A stretch of 56,344 bases of DNA. Source: Spirochaetales bacterium (lineage in GTDB: Bacteria > Spirochaetota > Spirochaetia > DSM-27196 > SLST01). Position numbers and translations under genes: made by a program. The first letter of the stretch is position 1. The number at the start of each line of letters is the position of its first letter. The stretch lies in the NCBI GenBank assembly GCA_007127335.1, contig SKZO01000038.1:1-56344 (forward strand). Reading direction: 5' to 3'. Shown here in pieces: positions 18,094 to 26,201 of the stretch. Under the pieces are notes generated by a model. It searched no databases, had not been told where the DNA came from, and saw only the letters and a list, made by a program, of their open reading frames with translations.

Positions 18094-19419
18094 ATGCGCA
18101 AGGTCTACAGCAAGATCGAATCGATTGCAGGCAACGTCATCACGGTAACCGCTGAGGATGTCCGGTACGGGCACCTGGCGATGGTCACCTCATCCCACGG
18201 GAAGAGCCTCGCTGAGGTAATCCGACTGAACGGGTCACAGGTCTCACTCCAGGTCTTCGCCGGCGGCCGCGGTGTCTCAACCGGTGATGAGGTCGTGTTC
18301 CTGGGCAGTCCCATGCAGGTCTCGTTCAGTGATAACCTGCTCGGGCGGATTTTCGACGGGAGCGGGAATCCCCGTGACAAGGGACCCGGGCTCGAGGAGA
18401 ATCTGATCGAGATTCGCGGTCCGTCGGTGAATCCTGCGATGCGTATCATCCCGCGGAACATGATCCGTACCGGCATCCCGATGATCGACGTTTTCAACAC
18501 CCTCGTCGAGAGTCAGAAGCTGCCTATCTTCAGCGTGAGCGGCGAACCGTACAATGAACTGCTGGCCCGCGTGGCGATGCAGGCCGAGGTAGACATGATC
18601 ATCCTTGGCGGCATGGGACTGAAGTACGACGACTATCTCTCCTTTCGCGAGGTGCTCGAGGAGGGGGGGGCGATGAGCCGCACGATCTTCTTCGTGCACA
18701 CCGCGAGCGACCCGGTGGTCGAATGTCTGCTCGTGCCCGATGTGGCGCTCGCCGTCGCCGAGAGATTTGCGCTGAACGGGAAGAAGGTGCTCGTGTTGCT
18801 GACCGACATGACCAATTTCTCCGACAGTCTCAAGGAGATCGCGATCACCATGGAGCAGGTCCCCTCGAACCGCGGCTACCCTGGAGACCTCTACAGCCAG
18901 CTCGCCTCACGGTACGAGAAGGCCGTCGATTTCGAAGGCGCCGGCTCGATCACGATCCTCGGTGTGACCACGATGCCCGGCGATGACGTGACGCACCCGG
19001 TGCCCGACAACACCGGGTACATCACCGAAGGCCAGTACTATCTGCGCAACGGGCGCATCGAGCCGTTCGGGTCTCTCTCCCGTCTGAAACAGCTCGTCAA
19101 CAGCGACACCCGTGAAGACCACCGCGCGATCATGGACGGCATGGTCACGCTCTACGCGAACTACAAGGAGTCTCTGGAGAAGAAGTCGATGGGGTTCCGC
19201 ATGTCCGACTGGGACCAGAAGCTTCTGCGGTACGGAGAGATGTTCGAGTCGAGCATGATGGATCTGTCCGTGAACATCCCGCTCGAACAGGCCCTCGATC
19301 GAGGCTGGGAGATCCTTGCCGAATGCTTCGAGCCGGCTGAGACGGGGCTCAGGACGGAACTGATCAACAGGTTCTGGCCCAAGGGCCGAACCGCAGCCGC
19401 GAACGAGGAGAGTGCCTGA
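18094..19419 (+). CDS. atpB: V-type ATPase subunit B
   Basis: This non-catalytic nucleotide-binding subunit alternates with A in the head. The 441-residue protein lacks a canonical Walker A (it reads [13 protein letters not shown]), as expected, and has the conserved [15 protein letters not shown] block, [15 protein letters not shown] and ITEGQYYLR. It lies 8 bases after atpA with SD TAGGAG. Confidence 0.97.
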   Translation: MRKVYSKIESIAGNVITVTAEDVRYGHLAMVTSSHGKSLAEVIRLNGSQVSLQVFAGGRGVSTGDEVVFLGSPMQVSFSDNLLGRIFDGSGNPRDKGPGLEENLIEIRGPSVNPAMRIIPRNMIRTGIPMIDVFNTLVESQKLPIFSVSGEPYNELLARVAMQAEVDMIILGGMGLKYDDYLSFREVLEEGGAMSRTIFFVHTASDPVVECLLVPDVALAVAERFALNGKKVLVLLTDMTNFSDSLKEIAITMEQVPSNRGYPGDLYSQLASRYEKAVDFEGAGSITILGVTTMPGDDVTHPVPDNTGYITEGQYYLRNGRIEPFGSLSRLKQLVNSDTREDHRAIMDGMVTLYANYKESLEKKSMGFRMSDWDQKLLRYGEMFESSMMDLSVNIPLEQALDRGWEILAECFEPAETGLRTELINRFWPKGRTAAANEESA

Positions 19420-19421
19420 AG

Positions 19422-20033
19422 ATGGCGCAGGTGAAGCTCACGAAAAATGAGCTGAAGCAGCAGAAGGACGCGCTGAAGCGGTTCCAGCGCTACCTGCCCA
19501 CGCTGCAGCTGAAGAAGCAGCAGCTGCAGATGGTCATCCGTCAGGTGGAAGCAGAGATGCGGGAGAAGGATGGCGAACGAGCGCGTCTCCACCGGCAGAC
19601 GATGAGCTGGGTCGAGGTCTTCGGTGAGGAGATCGGCCTTGAGAAGCTGCTCGAGATCCGGTCGCTCAGTACCAGCTCGGGGAATATCGCCGGTATAGAC
19701 ATTCCAGTGTTCGAGGGAATCGAGTTCACCGAACACCCGTACGATCTCTATGCAATGCCGCTCTGGGTCGATCGCGGTATCGACGCCCTGAAGCGCCTGC
19801 TTGCGCTGGACGCTGAAGTACGAGTCCTCAGGAGGCAACATGAGCTGCTGAGCGAGGAGCTGCGCATCACGACGCAGCGGGTCAATCTGTTCGAGAAGGT
19901 CAAGATCCCGGAGACGAAGGACAACATACGGATGATCCGCATTTATCTCGGTGACCAGCAAACGGCCGCCGTCGTCCGGGGGAAGATCGCGAAGGCCGGG
20001 ATCGATGCGAAGACGCATGCGGAGGCGCTATGA
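19422..20033 (+). CDS. atpD: V-type ATPase subunit D (central stalk)
   Basis: This is the rotary shaft inside the A3B3 head. The 203-residue protein is predominantly two long antiparallel coiled-coil helices (about 5-60 and 120-165), starting with the family-like KLTKNELKQQKDALKRFQRYLP. It follows atpB after two bases. The last bases overlap the atpI start (ATGA). Confidence 0.93.
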   Translation: MAQVKLTKNELKQQKDALKRFQRYLPTLQLKKQQLQMVIRQVEAEMREKDGERARLHRQTMSWVEVFGEEIGLEKLLEIRSLSTSSGNIAGIDIPVFEGIEFTEHPYDLYAMPLWVDRGIDALKRLLALDAEVRVLRRQHELLSEELRITTQRVNLFEKVKIPETKDNIRMIRIYLGDQQTAAVVRGKIAKAGIDAKTHAEAL

Positions 20034-21934
20034 TCGTACCTATGCGGAAGGCGACGATCATTGTACTCGACTCTCGTCGCGAACAGGAGATCGGCAACCT
20101 GAAACGTCTTGGACTCCTGCACCCGGAGATCGAGCGGCGGCACGACGAGCGCACAGAGCGGCTCCAGGCGCAACGGGAGGCGGTTCAGCGTGCGTTGGTC
20201 GAGCTGCCCGCCGAGGAGACCGATCTCGTCTCGCCGCGGGAGGGCGTCTCGCACGATGCAGCGACCGACGGTACGCCGGCCGACGAGCCGTCACGATCAG
20301 GCGATCCGGACCGGGCGATCGAAATAGCGGCGGAAATCGACACGATCGCCGAGCGTCGACGAGAGCATCGAGACGCCGTGGAACGGATCGATGCTGAGAT
20401 CCGCCGCATCGCGTCGTGGGGCGACTTTGATCCGGATGACCTGCGATGGCTCGCAGAGCGAGAGATCGAGGTCCACCTCTTCTCCATGTCTCCCAAGGAC
20501 TACCGAAAACGAGCCCCGAGCGGGGCCATCGTGTTCCAGCGGGGACCCGTGGCGATCCGGTTCATGATGGTCTGGCTGCATGGACGGCACGTGAGCGGCG
20601 CCACCCCTGACGAGGTTGCCGGGTTGCCCGGAGTGGAACGGTTCCGTCCTCCCGAGGCTTCTCTGCGTGCGCTCGAGGAGCGCCGCGAGAAGGAGCTGTC
20701 GGGCATTGAGGCAGCCGGACGACGGCTCGCGGAGGCGACGGTCCACCGTGAGACGCTTCGTGACGCAGCCGACGAGCTCGAGCGGCGTCTTCGGGACGAA
20801 CACGTTCGGCTTGGAATGGACACGGCCGATCGGATCGCCTATATCACCGGGTACATACCGGAAGACTCGGTGGACAGTGTGCGTCAGGCCGCGAGCAACA
20901 ACGGATGGGGCACCTATATCCGCGAGCCTGACCCCGAGGACACGGTGCCGACGAAGATCAGAAACCCGGGGTGGATTCGCATCATAAGGCCGGTCTTCAA
21001 TCTCCTCGGCGTGGTGCCCGGGTACCGGGAGCGTGACATCAGCCTCTTCTTTCTGCTCTTCTTCGTCGTATTCGTGGGCATGATCATTGGGGACGCCGGG
21101 TACGGGGCGATACTGCTCGCGGCGGGCCTCCTGATGGTGACGCGCGGGCGCGGTGCCGCTCGAGACGGTGCGGTGCTCCTGCTTGTCCTGAGTCTCAGTA
21201 CTCTCGCGTGGGGGGCGATCACCGGGAACTGGTTCGGGTATGAGCCAATCGGTCGGCTCGTTCCCTTCCGGTACCTCGTGGTGCCCGAGCTCTACAGTTT
21301 TGACCCTCGCAGCACGCAGGCGGTGCAGTTGGTCTGTTTCGTGCTGGCCGCCGTTCACCTGTCAATCGCGCATCTGTGGAACTTCATCCGTGAGGTTCGC
21401 GAAAGGCCCGCGGTCAGAGCGATTGCCCAGCTCGGCTGGTTGAGCGTCCTGCTCGGACTCTACTTCCTGATCGTCAGTCTGTTCATCGGGCTCGAGTTCC
21501 CGCCGTTCGGGCTTTATCTCATCGGCGGGGGCATGGGCGCCGTCTTCCTCTTCAGCGGACAGACCCGGGAGCTCGGATTCTTCGGTGGTGTGGTGAACGG
21601 TCTGAAGAACGCCTTCACGATCGTGTTCGACGGTATAGGGGCGTTCAGCGACATCATCTCCTACATTCGCCTGTTCGCGGTCGGCCTCGCGACGGTGGCG
21701 ATCGCCCAGGCCTTCAATGAGATGGCTCTCAGCGTCGGCACCGAAGGCGTGGCCGTCGTGCTCGCGGTCGTGATTCTGCTCTTCGGGCATACGCTCAATC
21801 TGATAATGGCTGGCCTCGCAGTTGTCGTGCATGGCGTTCGTCTGAACCTGCTCGAGTTCTCGGGGCACCTTGGAATGGAGTGGACTGGTATCGAGTACCA
21901 GCCATTCAGCGAAACTAACAGATCGGCATCGTAA
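20030..21934 (+). CDS. atpI: V-type ATPase membrane subunit I (a-subunit homologue)
   Basis: This is the membrane stator carrying the ion half-channels. The 634-residue protein has an N-terminal cytoplasmic coiled-coil half (about 1-320) and a C-terminal half of about seven to eight transmembrane helices, beginning with ISLFFLLFFVVFVGMIIGDAGYG cut across a loop. IGDAGYG and the DIISYIRLFAVGLA helix with its essential arginine are conserved. ATG 20030 overlaps the atpD stop; an in-frame ATG at 20042 is an alternative. Confidence 0.95.
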   Translation: MIVPMRKATIIVLDSRREQEIGNLKRLGLLHPEIERRHDERTERLQAQREAVQRALVELPAEETDLVSPREGVSHDAATDGTPADEPSRSGDPDRAIEIAAEIDTIAERRREHRDAVERIDAEIRRIASWGDFDPDDLRWLAEREIEVHLFSMSPKDYRKRAPSGAIVFQRGPVAIRFMMVWLHGRHVSGATPDEVAGLPGVERFRPPEASLRALEERREKELSGIEAAGRRLAEATVHRETLRDAADELERRLRDEHVRLGMDTADRIAYITGYIPEDSVDSVRQAASNNGWGTYIREPDPEDTVPTKIRNPGWIRIIRPVFNLLGVVPGYRERDISLFFLLFFVVFVGMIIGDAGYGAILLAAGLLMVTRGRGAARDGAVLLLVLSLSTLAWGAITGNWFGYEPIGRLVPFRYLVVPELYSFDPRSTQAVQLVCFVLAAVHLSIAHLWNFIREVRERPAVRAIAQLGWLSVLLGLYFLIVSLFIGLEFPPFGLYLIGGGMGAVFLFSGQTRELGFFGGVVNGLKNAFTIVFDGIGAFSDIISYIRLFAVGLATVAIAQAFNEMALSVGTEGVAVVLAVVILLFGHTLNLIMAGLAVVVHGVRLNLLEFSGHLGMEWTGIEYQPFSETNRSAS

Positions 21935-21945
21935 GGAGTGCGGCT

Positions 21946-22392
21946 ATGAATTGGGGATTGATTGGTATTGGAGCGGCGATTGCGTTTGCCGCCGTCGGTT
22001 CTGCACTGGGTACCGGTACGGCGGGAATGGCGGCGGTAGGCGCGTGGAAGAAGTGCTTCGTTCAGAACCGGCCCGCGCCGTTCATCCTGGTTGCCTTCGT
22101 GGGGTTTCCGCTCAGCCAGACCATCTACGGGTATCTTCTGATGAACCGGCTCGCGCAGGCCGTTGGTGCAGCGGCAGATGCCGGGTACATCCTGGGAGCG
22201 GGGATTCTTGGCGGCATCGCGATCGGCATGTCGGCGTGGTTTCAGGGGCGAGCCGCTGCGGCAGCGTCCGACGCCATGGGCGAGACGGGGAAGGGTACCG
22301 GTAACTACATCTTCGTGCTCGGGATCATCGAGACGGTGGCTCTCTTCGTCATGGTGTTCCTGTTCCTGATCACCGGGACCTTCGAGGGGTAG
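21946..22392 (+). CDS. atpK: V-type ATPase proteolipid subunit K
   Basis: This is the rotor-ring subunit that carries the ion. The 148-residue, four-helix protein is the duplicated-hairpin type. The ion-site residues known from the Na+-binding E. hirae K ring have counterparts here: Ser57-Gln58 (for Thr-Gln), Gln100 in FQGRAAAA and Glu129 in IIETVAL. Only one hairpin carries the carboxylate, as in E. hirae. I infer Na+ rather than H+ coupling. It is the last gene of the operon, and the next gene follows after 35 bases without an obvious terminator. Confidence 0.95.
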   Translation: MNWGLIGIGAAIAFAAVGSALGTGTAGMAAVGAWKKCFVQNRPAPFILVAFVGFPLSQTIYGYLLMNRLAQAVGAAADAGYILGAGILGGIAIGMSAWFQGRAAAAASDAMGETGKGTGNYIFVLGIIETVALFVMVFLFLITGTFEG

Positions 22393-22427
22393 TACAGGCT
22401 CGTCGCGATTTCGCCGACAAGGAAAGC

Positions 22428-23318
22428 GTGACGCGAGGAATCGCAACCGTCATCATCCTGATGTCTCTCCTCGGCAGCGTTGCGCAGGTGTCGGCGGATC
22501 CGGCAGAGCCGGCCTGGCTCGCAATCGCACGCGCCGACCGGTTGATGGACCAGGGTGAGTTCGGTGGCGCGATTCGTACCTTCCGCAGAGCGCTCGATCT
22601 TTCGCCGGAGAATCCCATGGCGCTCTACGGCCTCGGACGGGCATACCGGGCGGTTGGCGATCTTGATGTCGCGGAGGACTACTTCCGCCGTTCGCTCGAT
22701 CACCAGGAGCGCTTCGAGGTCGCCGACACGCGACTGCTCGTCCGGTATGAGATTGCCGCTCTGCATCGAATTCGACGCGACTTCGCGCGCTATGAGCACG
22801 AGCTTATGCGTCTCGTGGAGGACGACCCCGCGACCGACGAGCTGGCGGATGTGAACCCTCAGCGGGCGCTCGCGGAGCATGGGCTTGACCGTTTCCTCGT
22901 TCTGTACCGCCTGACCGAGTCCGGCGGTACGGTTGCGCGAGGAATGCTTGCCGAGCTCCTCGTGGGTCTTGGCCGGTACTATGCGGCCACCGGGCACGCA
23001 ACGGTGGCGGTACTCCAGTCGATGACGACGGTGATCGAGGCCGTAATCCGGCGCGACCCCACGTTCGAGTTCTCGACCGTCATCGATGTGATGACACATG
23101 CCGCGCGGCACCCGGAGATTCGGGAGTATGTCGAGGACAGCCGTCTGTTCCGCGACCTCTACTACCTTGCGGCGTCGCTCTGGGGGGAACGCGATCGCGG
23201 CGCCTTTGAGGTGTGGCGCGTTCTCTCGGAGATCGATCGTGACGGGGCCTGGGGCGAGCGCGCGCGACGCCAGCTTGCCGACCCGCAACCAGAACCCCTG
23301 CTGGTTCCGACACGATAG
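22428..23318 (+). CDS. Exported TPR protein, function unknown
   Basis: The 296-residue protein has a signal peptide (about 1-24, ending VSADP) and a clear TPR pair starting near residue 30 (ARADRLMDQGEFGGAIRTF, then ALDLSPENPMALYGLGRAY). The C-terminal half is helical and unassigned. It starts at GTG with AAGGAAAG upstream. It lies between the V-ATPase operon and uvrA, on the same strand as both, and may be co-transcribed with the ATPase. Confidence 0.78.
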   Translation: MTRGIATVIILMSLLGSVAQVSADPAEPAWLAIARADRLMDQGEFGGAIRTFRRALDLSPENPMALYGLGRAYRAVGDLDVAEDYFRRSLDHQERFEVADTRLLVRYEIAALHRIRRDFARYEHELMRLVEDDPATDELADVNPQRALAEHGLDRFLVLYRLTESGGTVARGMLAELLVGLGRYYAATGHATVAVLQSMTTVIEAVIRRDPTFEFSTVIDVMTHAARHPEIREYVEDSRLFRDLYYLAASLWGERDRGAFEVWRVLSEIDRDGAWGERARRQLADPQPEPLLVPTR

Positions 23319-23327
23319 GACAATCGC

Positions 23328-23357
23328 TTGCATCCGTCGACTGCTCCGTCGTAGTGT
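23328..23357 (+). promoter_or_regulatory. Possible promoter of uvrA
   Basis: TTGCAT (23328-23333), an 18-base spacer and TAGTGT (23352-23357) put +1 near 23364, three bases before ATG 23367. There is no strong SD. I see no LexA-like box in the 48-base gap. Confidence 0.4.
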
Positions 23358-23366
23358 AGCGAGACG

Positions 23367-26201
23367 ATGGATCGGCTGATCATCCGCGGTGCTCGTGAGC
23401 ACAACTTGAAGAACATAGACGTGACACTTCCCCGCGACCGGCTGATCGTTGTCTCGGGTCTGTCGGGGTCGGGGAAGAGCAGCCTCGCCTTCGATACGAT
23501 CTTCGCAGAGGGCCAGCGACGGTACGTTGAGTCGTTGTCAGCCTATGCGAGGCAGTTTCTCGGACGACTCGACAAGCCGGACGTCGATTACATTGAGGGA
23601 CTCTCGCCGGCGATCAGCATCGAGCAGAAGACGACGAGCAGAAATCCGCGTTCCACCGTCGGCACCGTGACCGAGATCTACGACTACTACCGCCTGCTGT
23701 TCGCTCGGGTTGGCGTGCCGCACGATCCGAGGACCGGTCGTCGTGTAGAGCGGCAGACGGTCGACCAGATCATCGACGCTGTTCTGAGGTACCCGGAGGG
23801 TACGAGGATGACCGTGTCGGCGCCGGTCATCAGGGGGAAGAAGGGCGAGCATCGCAAAGTGCTCGCTGATGCCGTCCGCGCAGGGTTCCGGCGTGCCTTC
23901 ATCGATGGTCGACTGACCGAGCTCGACGAGGAGATCGCGCTCGAAAAACGCAGACGCCATACGATCGCGATTGTCGTGGATCGGCTGAAAGTCGGTCCGG
24001 AGAGTCGTCGACGCGTGGCCGACAGCGTAGAGGCGGCGCTCGATCTGGCCGGAGGGCTCGTTGATATCACCGAGGGCACCGGCGAGGGGGCGCAGACGCA
24101 GTCGTTCAGCCAGCACTACTTTTACCCTGACAGCGAGGTCAGTTTCCCGGAGCTGGAGCCGAGGCTCTTCTCGTTCAACAATCCGTACGGCGCCTGCCCG
24201 GAGTGCGGTGGGCTCGGGGTTCGGCTGGAGTTCGATCCGGCGCTGATCATGCCCGACCCATCAAAGAGCTTCAACGAAGGCGCGCTTCTGCCGTACAGTC
24301 CCAAAGGCGCGTGGAATCGCAGCCGGTTCGAGAGCCTAGCGAAGCACCTGGGGTTTGATCTGGATACGCCGCTGGATCAGCTGCCGCAGAGCGTCGTCGC
24401 AGCCATGTTCGAGGGTACAGACGAGCCGGTTCACGTCACCTATGAGAATCGCAAGAAAACCGGTCGTTTCGAGTATCAGGCGCCTTTCCGCGGGATCATG
24501 GACGACCTCAAGAGGCGCTATCTCGAATCATCATCCGAAGGCGTGAAGGAATGGCTCGAGAGCTTCATGAGTCAGCGCCCATGTGCCGCCTGCAACGGCA
24601 GGAGGCTCCGGCCCGAGGCTCTCGCGGTCCTCGTTCACGGGAAGAGCATCTACGATGTCACGGCGATGAGCGTAGCCGAGGCGCACGGGTTCCTCACGGG
24701 CATCGAGTTGTCTGAGACCGAAGCGCAGATCACCGCGCAGATTCTCAAGGAAATCACGAACCGGCTCGAGTTCATGCAGAGCGTCGGTCTGCAGTATCTG
24801 ACGCTCGACCGCAAGGCCGCCACGCTTTCCGGCGGAGAGGCTCAGCGCATCCGGCTCGCCACGCAGATAGGAAGCTCGCTCGTGGGCGTACTCTACATCC
24901 TTGACGAGCCAACCATTGGACTCCATCAGCGCGACAATCAACGACTGATCGAAACGCTCACGCGACTGCGCGATCTTGGCAACACCCTGATCGTCGTCGA
25001 GCACGACGAGCAGACCCTCCGAAGCGCCGACTACGTCGTTGATCTTGGTCCGGGCGCCGGGGTGCACGGCGGAGAGGTCGTCGCGGCGGGCACGCTCGAC
25101 GAGATCCTCGCGAGTGAGACGAGCCTGACAGGCCGGTATCTGAACGGAGATCTCGCGATGCCTCTTCCGGACGGTCACCGTGGCGGAAACGGATCGAGAC
25201 TCGAGATTCGCGGCGCGTCGCAGAACAACCTGCGAGCGATCGACGTGTTTATTCCGCTTGGGACGCTCACGGTGATCACCGGGGTGTCCGGGAGCGGCAA
25301 GTCGAGCCTGCTGTCCGAAGTCGTCTACCCCTTCCTCGCGAACCGGCTGAATCGGGCGCACCTCCCGGAGGGCCGCTGCCGTTCGATCGAGGGGGTCGAA
25401 GCTCTCGACAAGGTCATCAACATCGACCAGAGCCCGATCGGCCGATCGCCGCGCTCCAATCCGGCAACCTACGTCGGGCTCTACGGCCCCTTGCGCGAGC
25501 TGTTCGCGTCGCTCCCGGAGAGCAGGGCGCGCGGATACAAGCCGGGCCGGTTCAGCTTCAACGTCAAGGGCGGGCGCTGTGAGAATTGTGAGGGCGCAGG
25601 CACGATCCGCATCGAAATGCACTTCCTCCCGGACGTCTACGTTACCTGCGATGTCTGTGGGGGCAAGCGATTCAACCGTGAGACGCTCGACATCCACTAT
25701 CGTGGCAAGACCATTCACGACGTGCTCGAGCTGACCGTTGAGGAAGCCCTCGAGTTCTTCCACGCGATTCCGGCGGCTCGTCGCAAGCTCGAGACCCTTG
25801 ACGCGGTCGGGCTCGACTACATCCGCCTGGGGCAGAGCGCCTTGACCCTGTCGGGAGGAGAAGCTCAGCGGGTGAAACTCGCGCTCGAGCTCTCCCGGCG
25901 AAGCACCGGCAAGACGATCTACATACTCGACGAGCCGACGACCGGGCTGCATTTCGCGGACGTGCGCAAGCTCGTCGAGGTGCTTCAGTTGCTCGTGGAC
26001 AAAGGCAATACGGTCGTACTGATCGAGCACAACATGGATGTGATCCTGCAGGCAGACTACGTCATCGACCTCGGGCCCGAAGGCGGGGACGGTGGTGGCG
26101 AGGTCGTTGCGACCGGTTCACCCGTCGACATTGCGGGCCATCCGGCATCGTATACGGGTCACTACCTCGCCGCAACACTGCGTGAGCGCCTCGATGAGTG
26201 A
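23367..26201 (+). CDS. uvrA: Excinuclease ABC subunit A
   Basis: This is the damage-recognition ATPase of nucleotide excision repair. The 944-residue length is normal. The two ABC cassettes show Walker A GLSGSGKS (31-38) and GVSGSGKS, and signatures LSGGEAQRIRLA and LSGGEAQRVKLA. The C-terminal zinc module (CENCEGAG, then CDVCGGKRF) and the RPCAACNGRRL pair are intact. The first zinc module has lost its leading CxxC: the stretch before ELEPRLFSFNNP reads YFYPDSEVSF, while the second half ACPECGGLG is present. It overlaps the LptD-like gene by 8 bases, and uvrA followed by an OstA-like gene is also the order in Treponema pallidum. Confidence 0.97.
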   Translation: MDRLIIRGAREHNLKNIDVTLPRDRLIVVSGLSGSGKSSLAFDTIFAEGQRRYVESLSAYARQFLGRLDKPDVDYIEGLSPAISIEQKTTSRNPRSTVGTVTEIYDYYRLLFARVGVPHDPRTGRRVERQTVDQIIDAVLRYPEGTRMTVSAPVIRGKKGEHRKVLADAVRAGFRRAFIDGRLTELDEEIALEKRRRHTIAIVVDRLKVGPESRRRVADSVEAALDLAGGLVDITEGTGEGAQTQSFSQHYFYPDSEVSFPELEPRLFSFNNPYGACPECGGLGVRLEFDPALIMPDPSKSFNEGALLPYSPKGAWNRSRFESLAKHLGFDLDTPLDQLPQSVVAAMFEGTDEPVHVTYENRKKTGRFEYQAPFRGIMDDLKRRYLESSSEGVKEWLESFMSQRPCAACNGRRLRPEALAVLVHGKSIYDVTAMSVAEAHGFLTGIELSETEAQITAQILKEITNRLEFMQSVGLQYLTLDRKAATLSGGEAQRIRLATQIGSSLVGVLYILDEPTIGLHQRDNQRLIETLTRLRDLGNTLIVVEHDEQTLRSADYVVDLGPGAGVHGGEVVAAGTLDEILASETSLTGRYLNGDLAMPLPDGHRGGNGSRLEIRGASQNNLRAIDVFIPLGTLTVITGVSGSGKSSLLSEVVYPFLANRLNRAHLPEGRCRSIEGVEALDKVINIDQSPIGRSPRSNPATYVGLYGPLRELFASLPESRARGYKPGRFSFNVKGGRCENCEGAGTIRIEMHFLPDVYVTCDVCGGKRFNRETLDIHYRGKTIHDVLELTVEEALEFFHAIPAARRKLETLDAVGLDYIRLGQSALTLSGGEAQRVKLALELSRRSTGKTIYILDEPTTGLHFADVRKLVEVLQLLVDKGNTVVLIEHNMDVILQADYVIDLGPEGGDGGGEVVATGSPVDIAGHPASYTGHYLAATLRERLDE

